A stretch of 64,000 nt of DNA, taken from NCBI RefSeq assembly GCF_038246755.1, contig NZ_CP134706.1:186001-250000 (forward strand), written 5' to 3'. This DNA is from Micromonospora sp. FIMYZ51 (GTDB lineage Bacteria; Actinomycetota; Actinomycetes; Mycobacteriales; Micromonosporaceae). This document shows, one piece after another, positions 25,861 through 33,494 of the stretch (position 1 is the stretch's first letter; the number at the start of each line of letters is the position of its first letter). A program made the position numbers and the translations under genes. Below the pieces are notes generated by a model, which saw nothing but the letters and a program-made list of their open reading frames with translations, was not told the DNA's origin and ran no database searches.

Positions 25861-27012
25861 TCATGCCGACCGGCGGGTGGCGGTGGTGGCGAGGCCGACG
25901 AGCGCGGTCCGCGCGGTCTCGTCGACGGCGACGGTGTCGAGCGCTGTCAGGGCCTCCTCGATCCGTTCGTCGATCATCCGTTCGATCCGGTCGACCGCGC
26001 CGGTGTCGACCACCACCTCGGCGAGCCGGGCGATCGCCGGCTCGTCGACGCAGCGGCCGGTGCCGTCAAGCGTCCGGCGTTGCGCCGGGGTGGCCAGCTG
26101 CCGGGCCAGCATGAGCAGCGTGGTCGGCTTGCCGGTGCGCAGGTCGTCGCCGGCCGGCTTGCCTGTCGTGTCCGGGTCACCATAGACGCCGAGCAGATCG
26201 TCGCAGAGTTGGAACGCCTCGCCGACGGCCCGGCCGTAGCGGGTGTACGCGTCGATCAGCATGGTGTCTTCCGTGCCGGCCAGGCTGGCGCCGAAGAGCA
26301 GCGGGCGCAGGACCGTGTAGCTGGCGGTCTTGTAGCGGGCCACCCGCAGTGCCCGGTCCACCGACCAGTTGGCCGGCTCGGTCTCGCCGAGGACGTCGAG
26401 GTACTGCCCGGCGACGGTCTCCACCCGCATCCGGTCGTAGCCGCGCCGGACCTCGAGCAGCCGGGGCGCGGGCAGCGTGGCGCGGGCCAGCAGTTGGTCG
26501 GCCCAGACCATGCAGAGGTCGCCGATCAACACCGCGACCGCCTCGCCGAACCGGTCGGAGTCGCCGTGCCGACCGTCGGCGGCATGCTGGGCGGCCACCG
26601 CCACATGCGCGGTGGGGCGGCCCCGCCGGGTGGCGGAGGCGTCCATCACGTCGTCGTGGACAAGCGCGAAGGTGTGCAGCAGCTCCAGCGTGGCCAGGGC
26701 CGGAAGCACCGGTTCGAGGGGCTGTTCACCACCGACGGCCCCGCGCCAACCCCAGTAGGCGAACGTCGAGCGAACCCGCTTGCCGCCACCGAGAACGTAG
26801 TCGCGTGCCGTGGCGGCGAATTCACCCATAGCTGCGTCGATTTCGCTCAGCGCGTCGACCTCGGCGGTCAGGAATTCGGCAAGCGTCCGGTCGACCGCCG
26901 CGACGAGGTCCCGGGTGTAAGCGGCCAGAACAGCCCGAATCGGATCATCCTCATCGATCGGTTGTTCAGGTGCCACGCGAAGCAGGTTACCCGTTGGTCC
27001 GTCGTTGGCCAT
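25861..27012 (-). CDS. crtE: Polyprenyl (geranylgeranyl) diphosphate synthase
   Basis: Condenses IPP with allylic diphosphates to GGPP, the C20 precursor of phytoene. The 383-aa product has the first aspartate-rich motif as HDDVMDASATRRGRPTAH (DDxxD), KTASYTVLRPLLFGA, and the second as QLCDDLLGVYGD. The latter is a shortened DDxxG form common in actinobacterial GGPP synthases. GGGKRVRSTF provides the diphosphate-binding residues. It is the first gene of the leftward operon, 66 bp from divergent crtB. Confidence 0.92.
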   Translation of the reverse strand: MANDGPTGNLLRVAPEQPIDEDDPIRAVLAAYTRDLVAAVDRTLAEFLTAEVDALSEIDAAMGEFAATARDYVLGGGKRVRSTFAYWGWRGAVGGEQPLEPVLPALATLELLHTFALVHDDVMDASATRRGRPTAHVAVAAQHAADGRHGDSDRFGEAVAVLIGDLCMVWADQLLARATLPAPRLLEVRRGYDRMRVETVAGQYLDVLGETEPANWSVDRALRVARYKTASYTVLRPLLFGASLAGTEDTMLIDAYTRYGRAVGEAFQLCDDLLGVYGDPDTTGKPAGDDLRTGKPTTLLMLARQLATPAQRRTLDGTGRCVDEPAIARLAEVVVDTGAVDRIERMIDERIEEALTALDTVAVDETARTALVGLATTATRRSA

Positions 27013-27078
27013 GCGGCTGAGCGTACCCTAAGGTTGCTAGTTGCGTCGATTGATGCGTCGATTCTGGAGGAGGGTGCC
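27013..27078. promoter_or_regulatory. Divergent crtE/crtB promoter region with direct repeat
   Basis: This 66-bp region contains two direct copies of TGCGTCGATT at 27042-27051 and 27054-27063, 12 bp apart. On the minus strand TAGGGT (27025-27030) can serve as a -10 for crtE. The repeat is a candidate operator for the nearby CarH-like MerR protein. Confidence 0.5.
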
Positions 27079-28011
27079 ATGGACCTCGATCTCGCTGTCG
27101 CCTATCGCAGGTGCCGTGAGCTGCACAGGCGTCATGGCCGCACCTACTATCTCGCCACTCGACTGCTGCCCGCATGGAAACGGCGGCATGTGCACGCTTT
27201 GTATGGATTCACTCGGTACGCCGATGAGATCGTCGATCAGACCGAAACCCTGCCGCCGGCCGAGCGCGCCGCCCAGCTCGACGACTGGGGCGGGCGGTTC
27301 GTCGCCGGGCTGCACGGCGAGCAAGTCGAGGACCCGCTGTTGCCTGCGGTGCTGCACACCATCGCCGTCTTCGACCTGGACCGGGAGGACTTCGCCTCGT
27401 TCCTCAAGAGCATGGCGATGGACCTGACCGTGACGTCGTACCGCAGCTACCACCAACTGCTGGACTACATGGAGGGTTCGGCCGCGGTCATCGGCACCAT
27501 GATGCTGCCCATCCTGGGCAGCTCCGACCCGGCCGCAGCCCGGGAGCCGGCCCGCCAGCTCGGCTTCGCGTTCCAGCTCACCAACTTCATCCGGGACGTG
27601 GCCGAGGACCTGGACCGGGGCCGGACGTACCTGCCGGAGGAGGACCTGGCCACCTTCGGGGTCACCCCGGAGGAGCTGGCGGCCTGCCGGGCCGCCGGCC
27701 GGTCCACCGAACCGGTGCGCGAGCTGATCCGGTACGAGGTGGGCCGGGCCCAGGCGCACTACGCCGCCGCGGCACCGGGAGTGATCCTGCTCGACGCCGC
27801 CTCGCAGGCCTGCATCCGCACCGCGTACGCGCTCTACGGGGGGATCCTCGACGAGGTGGCAGCCCAGGACTACGACGTGTTCGTCCGGCGGGCCACCGTG
27901 CCGCAGCGGCGGCGGATTTCCGTGGCCGGCCGGGCCCTGCTCACCCCGACCGGCACACCGGTCACGCTGCCGGGCCCACAAGTCACGCTGCCCGAGTTGC
28001 CGGTGCCCTGA
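27079..28011 (+). CDS. crtB: Phytoene/squalene synthase
   Basis: Head-to-head condensation of two GGPP to phytoene. ATG 27079 follows CTGGAGGAGGG and gives 310 aa; the frame is open far upstream but that part is antisense to crtE. Both aspartate-rich motifs are visible: YGFTRYADEIVD (DxxxD) and NFIRDVAEDLDRGRTYLP (DxxxD). Transcribed away from crtE. A 15-bp sequence spanning its stop (CCGGTGCCCTGACGG, 28000-28014) is duplicated at 28020-28034. Confidence 0.93.
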   Translation: MDLDLAVAYRRCRELHRRHGRTYYLATRLLPAWKRRHVHALYGFTRYADEIVDQTETLPPAERAAQLDDWGGRFVAGLHGEQVEDPLLPAVLHTIAVFDLDREDFASFLKSMAMDLTVTSYRSYHQLLDYMEGSAAVIGTMMLPILGSSDPAAAREPARQLGFAFQLTNFIRDVAEDLDRGRTYLPEEDLATFGVTPEELAACRAAGRSTEPVRELIRYEVGRAQAHYAAAAPGVILLDAASQACIRTAYALYGGILDEVAAQDYDVFVRRATVPQRRRISVAGRALLTPTGTPVTLPGPQVTLPELPVP

Positions 28012-28147
28012 CGGGGCCACCGGTGCCCTGACGGTCACCGTCGGGGCAGCGGCGGCCAGCCGGCCGTACGGGCACCGGGCATCCGTACGGCGACATGCGG
28101 TTCGCGCTCGGCTGGCCGGCGCGGCGGCGGTGCGGAATGCTTGACGC

Positions 28148-29635
28148 ATGGCGCAGCCGGAACTGGTGGACGTGATCGTGCTCGGGCTCGGCGTCGGCGG
28201 CGAGGAGGTGGCCGGTCGGCTCGCCGAGGCCGGGCTGACCGTGGTCGGCATCGAGCGGAACCTGGTCGGCGGGGAGTGCCCCTACTGGGGCTGCGTCCCG
28301 AGCAAGATGATGATCCGGGCGGCGAACGCGATCGCCGAGGCCCGCCGGGTCGACGGGCTGGCCGGCACCGCGCAGGTGCGCCCAGACTGGGCGCCGGTGG
28401 CGAAGCGGATCCGCGAGGAGGCCACCGACAACTGGAACGACCGGGCTGCGGTAGAGCGGTTCACCGGCAAGGGAGGGCGCTTCGTCCGCGGCAGCGGCCG
28501 GCTCGACGGGCCGGGCCGGGTCCGCGTCGGCGACCAGGTCTTCCAGGCCCGGCACGGCATCGTGCTCGGCACCGGCACCAAGGCGTCGGTGCCGCCGATC
28601 GACGGGCTGGCGGAGACGCCGTACTGGACGAACCGCGCGGCCATCGAGGTCGAGGAACTACCGGAGTCGCTGCTGGTGCTGGGCGGCGGAGCGATCGGGT
28701 TGGAGTTGGCCCAGGTGTTCGCCCGCTTCGGCGTACGGGTCACCGTGGTGGAGGCCTCCGACCGGGTGCTCGCCGTCGAGGAGCCGGAGGCGTCCGAGGT
28801 GGCCGCCGCCGCGTTGCGGGCCGACGGTGTGCAGATCCGTACCGAGGTCAAGGCGGCCCGGGTCGAACACGGTGCGGCCGGCTTCACGCTGCACGGCGCG
28901 GACGGTACGCGGCTCACCGCCGAGCGGTTGCTGGTGGCGACCGGCCGCCGGGCTCACCTGGACGAGTTGGGGCTGGACACGATCGGCGTGGACGCCGACC
29001 GGCGGTACCTCCCGGTCGACGACCGGCTGCACGTCACCGACGGGGTCTGGGCGGTCGGCGACGTGACAGGTGAGGGCGCCTTCACCCACGTCGCCATGTA
29101 CCAGGCGGCCATCGTCGTCGCCGACGTGCTCGACCACGTCCGGCGGTCCGAGGCCGGCGCGGACCCCAGCGGCACGGCCAGCGTGGTGGGCGGCGCGGTC
29201 GGCGCGGCCAGTTCGTTGGCGGCGACCGGGTCGAGCGGCTCGGCCGGGTCGGTGCCGCGCGCCGACTACCGGGCACTGCCCCGGGTCACCTTCACCGATC
29301 CGGAGATCGGTGCGGTCGGCCTGACCGAACGCCAGGCCCGGGAACGCGGCATCAACGTGCAGGTCGGCGTGACCAAGCTTGCCTCGTCCACCCGGGGCTG
29401 GATCCACAAGACCGACGACGGTGGTTTCATCAAGCTGGTCGCCGACGCCGACCAAGGGGTGCTGATCGGTGCCACCTCGGCCGGTCCGGCCGGCGGCGAG
29501 GTGCTCTCCGGGCTGGCGGTCGCGGTGCACGCGGCGGTCCCGTTGGCCCAACTCCGGCACATGATCTACGCGTACCCGACCTTCCACCGCGCCATCTCCG
29601 AGGCGTTGCGCGACCTCAACTCCAGCACCACCTGA
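28148..29635 (+). CDS. FAD-dependent pyridine nucleotide-disulfide oxidoreductase
   Basis: The 495-aa product has the class I flavoprotein disulfide reductase layout. An FAD motif (VIVLGLGVGGEEVAGRLA) and the redox-active disulfide in ECPYWGCVPSK come first. An NAD(P) Rossmann segment follows (LLVLGGGAIGLELAQ) and an ATGRRAH turn, then the dimer interface domain with FTDPEIGAVGLTERQA. The usual C-terminal HPT catalytic dyad reads YAYPTFHRAISEA here, so the general base may be absent or displaced. A Ser/Gly/Ala-rich insert precedes the interface domain. It could be a lipoamide-dehydrogenase or mercuric-reductase-like enzyme of unknown substrate; no lipoyl enzyme is nearby. Confidence 0.85.
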   Translation: MAQPELVDVIVLGLGVGGEEVAGRLAEAGLTVVGIERNLVGGECPYWGCVPSKMMIRAANAIAEARRVDGLAGTAQVRPDWAPVAKRIREEATDNWNDRAAVERFTGKGGRFVRGSGRLDGPGRVRVGDQVFQARHGIVLGTGTKASVPPIDGLAETPYWTNRAAIEVEELPESLLVLGGGAIGLELAQVFARFGVRVTVVEASDRVLAVEEPEASEVAAAALRADGVQIRTEVKAARVEHGAAGFTLHGADGTRLTAERLLVATGRRAHLDELGLDTIGVDADRRYLPVDDRLHVTDGVWAVGDVTGEGAFTHVAMYQAAIVVADVLDHVRRSEAGADPSGTASVVGGAVGAASSLAATGSSGSAGSVPRADYRALPRVTFTDPEIGAVGLTERQARERGINVQVGVTKLASSTRGWIHKTDDGGFIKLVADADQGVLIGATSAGPAGGEVLSGLAVAVHAAVPLAQLRHMIYAYPTFHRAISEALRDLNSSTT

Positions 29636-29679
29636 ACAACCCCAGACCCCCACCCCCACCTCCGCCCCCACCCCCGCCT

Positions 29680-29754
29680 CGCCGATCTTGCACTTTTGGT
29701 CGCTGATTCGCCCTGTATGTGGCATTTATCCCGACGAAAAGTGCAAGATCGGCG
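29680..29754. repeat. MITE/REP-like imperfect palindrome
   Basis: A 23-bp left arm (29680-29702, containing GATCTTGCACTTTT) and a 23-bp right arm (29732-29754) are reverse complements with one mismatch and a 29-bp spacer. Outside the arms are complementary C-rich (29640-29678) and G-rich (about 29757-29790) tracts, extending the symmetry. Confidence 0.85.
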
Positions 29755-29861
29755 GCGTGGGGTGGGGTGGGGTGGGGGTGGGGTGGGGGATTGCGGCCAG
29801 CTGGCCCGAACGGGACGGGGACGACCGGTTTGCGGTGGCGAAAGGCGGGAAGTCGGTAACC

Positions 29862-30713
29862 GTGCGAGCGTTGTTGACGAAAATCGAGCAAGCTTCCGGC
29901 CTGGACCGGTTCGGTGACCGGTTGCAGGGCGTGGTGCAGGGCGTCCTCCGCCCGCAGCGGGTCCGGGACCTGCTGCACGGGGTGTGGCTCGGGCATCCCC
30001 TGCACCCGGCGATGGTGCAGGTCCCGGTCGGGTCCTGGGTCAGCGCGGCAGTGCTGGACCTGATGCCCGGCCAGCGCCGGGCGGCCACCACGCTCACCGC
30101 GGTCGGCACGCTCAGCGCGTTGCCGGCGGCCGTCGCCGGGCTCAACGACTGGGCGGCGCTGGCCCGGGACCAACGCCGGGTCGGGCTGGTGCACGCCGCG
30201 TCGAACACCGTCGCGCTGGCGCTGTACGGCGGCTCGCTGGCCGCGCGGCTGTCCGGTCGACACAACCTCGGGCGTACGCTCGGCTGGCTCGGGCTGAGCG
30301 CGGCCGGCGCGGGTGCTTACATCGGTGGGCACCTCGCGTACAAGCAGGGCGCTCAGGTGAACGTGAGCGTCTCCGACCTGCACCTGATCAGCGACGGCTG
30401 GCACTCGATCGCCGAGTTGGCCGAGTTGCCGCAGCGCGAACTGGTCACCCGTGCGGTGGACGACGTGTCGCTTATCGTCTACCGGCACGGCGACGACGTC
30501 ACCGTGATGCTCGAACGGTGCCCGCACCAGAGCGGCCCGCTCGGCGAGGGCGAGGTACGCGAGATCGACGGGCACGCGTGCGTGGTGTGTCCCTGGCACG
30601 GCAGCACGTTCCGGCTCAACGGCGGCGAGGTGGTGCACGGGCCGTCCCCGAACGACCAGCAGGTGCTGCCCACCCGGATCGTCGACGGCGTACTGGAAAC
30701 CCGCCTGCCCTGA
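29862..30713 (+). CDS. DUF2231 membrane domain fused to Rieske [2Fe-2S] domain
   Basis: GTG 29862 is used because GGGAAG lies about 9 nt upstream; GTG 29835 is an alternative. The 283-aa protein starts with a soluble helix, then HGVWLGHPLHPAMVQVPVGSW, typical of DUF2231, and several hydrophobic segments. The C-terminal 100 residues form a Rieske domain with both ligand boxes: CPHQSGPL and CPWHGSTF. The cluster probably faces a redox partner near the membrane. No cytochrome or quinol oxidase genes are adjacent. The dispersed palindrome sits in its upstream region. Confidence 0.85.
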   Translation: MRALLTKIEQASGLDRFGDRLQGVVQGVLRPQRVRDLLHGVWLGHPLHPAMVQVPVGSWVSAAVLDLMPGQRRAATTLTAVGTLSALPAAVAGLNDWAALARDQRRVGLVHAASNTVALALYGGSLAARLSGRHNLGRTLGWLGLSAAGAGAYIGGHLAYKQGAQVNVSVSDLHLISDGWHSIAELAELPQRELVTRAVDDVSLIVYRHGDDVTVMLERCPHQSGPLGEGEVREIDGHACVVCPWHGSTFRLNGGEVVHGPSPNDQQVLPTRIVDGVLETRLP

Positions 30714-30736
30714 GCCCGCCCGGCCGGTGCAGCCGC

Positions 30737-31921
30737 TCAGTCCCTGCGGTGGCGACCCGCCGGCAACTCCGACGGCGGGGCGACCGGCACCCGGTGTCCG
30801 GTCCCGGCGCGTGCCACCGCGACCCGGCGACGCATGCCCAGCACCGCACCGATCTGCGCGCCGATGATGCTTGCCACGGCGAGCACCGCGGAGACGGCCA
30901 GTGGCCGGTTGACCCGGTCGGGCTCGCTGGCGCTGGCCGCGCCCACCGTCACCACCGGTGGGTGGCCGCCCTCGCCGCGCGGCGGTGCGTCCTGCGGCGC
31001 CGGTGCCACCGGCGTAAGGGAGCCGGTGCCGCCGGGCTGCTCCACCGTGCCGCCCGGCGACGGTTTCACCGTGCCGCCCGGCGACGGTTTCCGCTCCTCG
31101 GCCTGCTCGGGTGCGGCCGGCCCGGACGGGGAGGGCGGCGTGGCCCGGACGACCAGGCGGCCGGTGGCGTGGGCCCGCGAGCCCTGGTCCTGTGCCTCGG
31201 TCGGGAGCTTGATGAGCTGGCCGGGTCGGATCCGGTCCGGATTCCGCAACTGGTTGAGCGCGGCCAGCCTCCGGTAGTCGTCGAAGTCGTCGAGGTACCG
31301 CTCGGCGACCTTGCCGAGGTAGTCCCCCTTGGCCACCCGGTAGACGGAGGCATCCGACGCCGTCGAGAGCCCGTCCCGGGCCGCCGTCACCGCCGGTCCG
31401 GCCGCCGTTGCCGGGGCGGCCATCGCGGGCGAGACAGCGGCCGGTGCGGCGGCGGCCGGTGCGACAGCGGCCGGTGCGGCGGCGTACGTGGCGGGCGAGT
31501 ACGCGTCGGCCGCGTACGCCGTGCTGGCGGCGGTGGCGGCCGGGCTGGTGACCAGGATCAACGCCACCGAACCGACAAGCGCCGCAGCGGCCCGCTGCTG
31601 CCGGCTCATTCCGGGCAGCCGGGGCGCCGGTCGGCGCAGGGCCTGCGCACCCACCTCCACAAGCACGGAGAGGGCGAACGTGGCCCAGCCGAACCACCCG
31701 GCCAGCGCCAGCGCCCGCAGGAAGAGCTGCCCGTCGTCGCGGCTGGTAAGCGTGGTCCCGACTTCCGCAAGCGTGGGTACGTGGTCGGGTAACGGGTTGC
31801 CGGCGAAGGCCAGCAGCGCGATCGGCCCGCCGGCCAGCAGTCCGACAAGCACGATGAGCGCACCGAAGCCGGTAAGCACGCGACCGGTTCGCCGTACCGC
31901 GGTGCCACCCGATGCAGCCAT
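30737..31921 (-). CDS. Membrane protein with LysM domain at the end of the Tad locus
   Basis: The 394-aa product has N-terminal membrane helices (VLTGFGALIVLVGLLAGGPI; FLRALALAGWFGWATFALSV; AAALVGSVALILVTSPA), then a long Ala/Pro linker. A LysM motif follows (YRVAKGDYLGKVAERYL ... NPDRIRPGQLIKLP). A Pro/Gly-rich segment with a duplicated KPSPGGTV motif precedes a last helix. LysM should bind peptidoglycan, so the protein may anchor the Tad apparatus to the wall. It resembles the N-terminal part of the LysM/BTAD proteins seen in actinobacterial Tad loci but lacks the regulator domain. Confidence 0.75.
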   Translation of the reverse strand: MAASGGTAVRRTGRVLTGFGALIVLVGLLAGGPIALLAFAGNPLPDHVPTLAEVGTTLTSRDDGQLFLRALALAGWFGWATFALSVLVEVGAQALRRPAPRLPGMSRQQRAAAALVGSVALILVTSPAATAASTAYAADAYSPATYAAAPAAVAPAAAAPAAVSPAMAAPATAAGPAVTAARDGLSTASDASVYRVAKGDYLGKVAERYLDDFDDYRRLAALNQLRNPDRIRPGQLIKLPTEAQDQGSRAHATGRLVVRATPPSPSGPAAPEQAEERKPSPGGTVKPSPGGTVEQPGGTGSLTPVAPAPQDAPPRGEGGHPPVVTVGAASASEPDRVNRPLAVSAVLAVASIIGAQIGAVLGMRRRVAVARAGTGHRVPVAPPSELPAGRHRRD

Positions 31922-31937
31922 GGCTACCTTTCCTTCC

Positions 31938-32363
31938 CTAGGGTGCCCCGGTCAGCGCCCGTGCGGTCGCCTCGCCGGAAACGGTGACGGTGTGGGAGAA
32001 GCCGAAGAGGCCGAGCACGGCCCGCTGGTAGGTGATGGTGACGCGTACCTGGATCAGGGTCTCGCCGTCGACCACCGGAAAGCTGACGTTGTGGCCACTG
32101 GCCCCGGCGGCGGAGAGGTACCGCGCCACGGCCCGGCGGGCCTGGGGTTGGTTGATCCGTTTGGGCCCACCCTCGATCGCGGTGGCCCGGTCGATGGCCT
32201 GGCCGCCCGTGCGGGCCGCCTCGGCGGCCAGGTTCTCGGCCCGTTGCAGGGTACGGAGCTGACCCGCGCCGTCGAACGCCATGCCGATGATGGCGAGCAC
32301 CCCGAAGAGGGCGACGGCGAGGAAGACGCTCACCCGCCCGGCCTCGCCCCGGCCGGTGTTCAT
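31938..32363 (-). CDS. TadG/TadE-like pilus assembly protein
   Basis: The 141-aa product begins with a short basic segment (GRGEAGRVS) and one hydrophobic helix (VFLAVALFGVLAIIGMAFDG), then a soluble domain with RAENLAAEAARTGGQAID. This is the usual actinobacterial TadG-like layout. Unlike its two neighbours it lacks a Glu five residues after a Gly in the N-terminal region. Its 5' end overlaps the preceding gene's stop (ATGA type). Confidence 0.8.
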   Translation of the reverse strand: MNTGRGEAGRVSVFLAVALFGVLAIIGMAFDGAGQLRTLQRAENLAAEAARTGGQAIDRATAIEGGPKRINQPQARRAVARYLSAAGASGHNVSFPVVDGETLIQVRVTITYQRAVLGLFGFSHTVTVSGEATARALTGAP

Positions 32364-32827
32364 CCCCGGCTCCGGTAGCGGTCCAGGGGCGAGGTGAACG
32401 ACGCGGTGATCCGGTTACCGGTCGGCATCTTCGTCAGGGCGGGAAGCTTGATGTCCTGGTAGGAGACCGTGCAGGCGATCTCGACGGTGACCGAGGCGTC
32501 CTGCCCGACCTCGCTGCGGAACGCCGCGTCGAAGCTGGTGGATCGGCCGCCGACCGCGCCGCGGAAGGTCACCCGGGGTGCGCCGGTGCAGGAGACCCCC
32601 CGCCAGTCGAGCTGCCGACGGGCCGCGTCCCGTGCCTCCTGGCGGGCGGTGGCGGCGTCCCGGGAGATCGATGCGGCCCGGGCGGCATCGTGCGCGGCGG
32701 CCTCCAAGGCCTCGCTGGCCACGGCGGTACGCCCGGCGACGCCGGCCAGCACCATCAGCGCGACGAAGGCGGGTGCCAGGACGGCGACCTCGATCGAGAC
32801 CGAGCCCCGGCTCACGGTGCCGTCCAT
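32360..32827 (-). CDS. TadE-like pseudopilin
   Basis: ATG 32827 lies 16 nt inside the upstream tadE-like gene. The 155-aa product starts with MDGTVSRGSVSIEVAVLAPAF. Cleavage after the Gly of SRG would put Glu at position +5, the classical prepilin peptidase recognition residue. A single N-terminal helix and a periplasm-side domain with a Cys pair (VSCTGAP, EIACTVSY) follow. It should be processed by the prepilin peptidase encoded at 40389. Confidence 0.85.
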   Translation of the reverse strand: MDGTVSRGSVSIEVAVLAPAFVALMVLAGVAGRTAVASEALEAAAHDAARAASISRDAATARQEARDAARRQLDWRGVSCTGAPRVTFRGAVGGRSTSFDAAFRSEVGQDASVTVEIACTVSYQDIKLPALTKMPTGNRITASFTSPLDRYRSRG

Positions 32828-33255
32828 CGCTCCACCGTCCCGTGTGCGCTCTGCCGGACCGAGAACTTGACCCCGGGTACGACCGAGAGGGACCGGCCGG
32901 TGACGGTACAGGTCACGTCGGTGTCGGTGCGTACGCAACTCGGACCCGGCTCCTCCCAGTCGACCAGCCAGTCGCCGGCCTGGTTCAGGAACCTGGTCGC
33001 CCGCGCCGCACCGGCACCCTCCGGGGCCTGGTGGAGCCGCTGCGCGTTGACGCCGCTCTGCGCGGCGTTGAGCGCGGTCGAGCGGGCCACGAAGACCGCA
33101 GCGACCTGGATCGAGGCGAAGAGCATCAGCAGGATCGCCGGCAGCGCCACCGCCAACTCCACCGGATTGCCACCCCGTTCGGGGTCGCCGGGAAGCCGGC
33201 GGTGCCGGATGGCCGTGACCATCCGGCACCGGCCGGTGGGGAGGGCAGCACGCAT
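32812..33255 (-). CDS. TadE-like pseudopilin
   Basis: The 147-aa product has a longer basic leader (MRAALPTGRCRMVTAIRHRR), then ERGGNPVELAVALPAILLML. Cleavage between the two Gly residues places Glu at +5. A helix and an exported domain with two Cys (SCVRTD, VTCTVT) follow. It is encoded 3 bp after the Flp-like gene and overlaps the next tadE-like gene. Confidence 0.85.
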   Translation of the reverse strand: MRAALPTGRCRMVTAIRHRRLPGDPERGGNPVELAVALPAILLMLFASIQVAAVFVARSTALNAAQSGVNAQRLHQAPEGAGAARATRFLNQAGDWLVDWEEPGPSCVRTDTDVTCTVTGRSLSVVPGVKFSVRQSAHGTVERWTAP

Positions 33256-33258
33256 GGG

Positions 33259-33456
33259 TCACTTCGGTTCTTGATGCTTCGGGATGTTGTCCATCCAGTC
33301 GTTGGCGGCGGCGAGGGCGGCACCGGTCACCGCCATCGCGACGGCCACCAGGCCAAAGATGATCACTGCGGTGGGTACCGGACTGTCGCCGCGATCGCCG
33401 CGCAGCTCGGCCAGCCGCGCGCGCAGCGCGACGTGCAGATAGATGAAGACGGACAT
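33259..33456 (-). CDS. Flp-position small membrane protein without a canonical prepilin site
   Basis: This 65-aa protein has an amphipathic N-terminal helix (FIYLHVALRARLAELRGDRG) and one transmembrane helix (TAVIIFGLVAVAMAVTGAAL). Size and position between TadC and TadE genes are those of the major Flp pilin. However, the residue five after the last Gly of RGDRG is Pro (GDSPVP), not Glu. It may be a diverged pilin or a membrane subunit of the machine. ATG with a GGAG-type site (AGGAGCAC) upstream. Confidence 0.7.
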   Translation of the reverse strand: MSVFIYLHVALRARLAELRGDRGDSPVPTAVIIFGLVAVAMAVTGAALAAANDWMDNIPKHQEPK

Positions 33457-33494
33457 CGGGGTGCTCCTTTGCTCGGGAGGGGAGGAGAGGGAAG

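Noticed and set aside
24464..27078. Plus-strand open frames across crtI and crtE
   Set aside because: They are antisense to clear crt genes. Only the part from 27079 onwards (crtB) is coding.
22775..28011. Complete carotenoid cluster making cyclic carotenoids
   Set aside because: No cyclase, ketolase, hydroxylase or desaturase beyond CrtI is present in the window, so only an acyclic C40 product can be supported.
29680..29754. Insertion sequence ends
   Set aside because: No transposase is between or near the inverted repeats; the element is too small and is treated as MITE/REP-like.
29616..31697. Long minus-strand open frame of about 690 codons
   Set aside because: It is antisense to the Rieske gene and runs through the palindromic repeat; the translation is low-complexity Arg/Gly/Ala/Gln with no domain.
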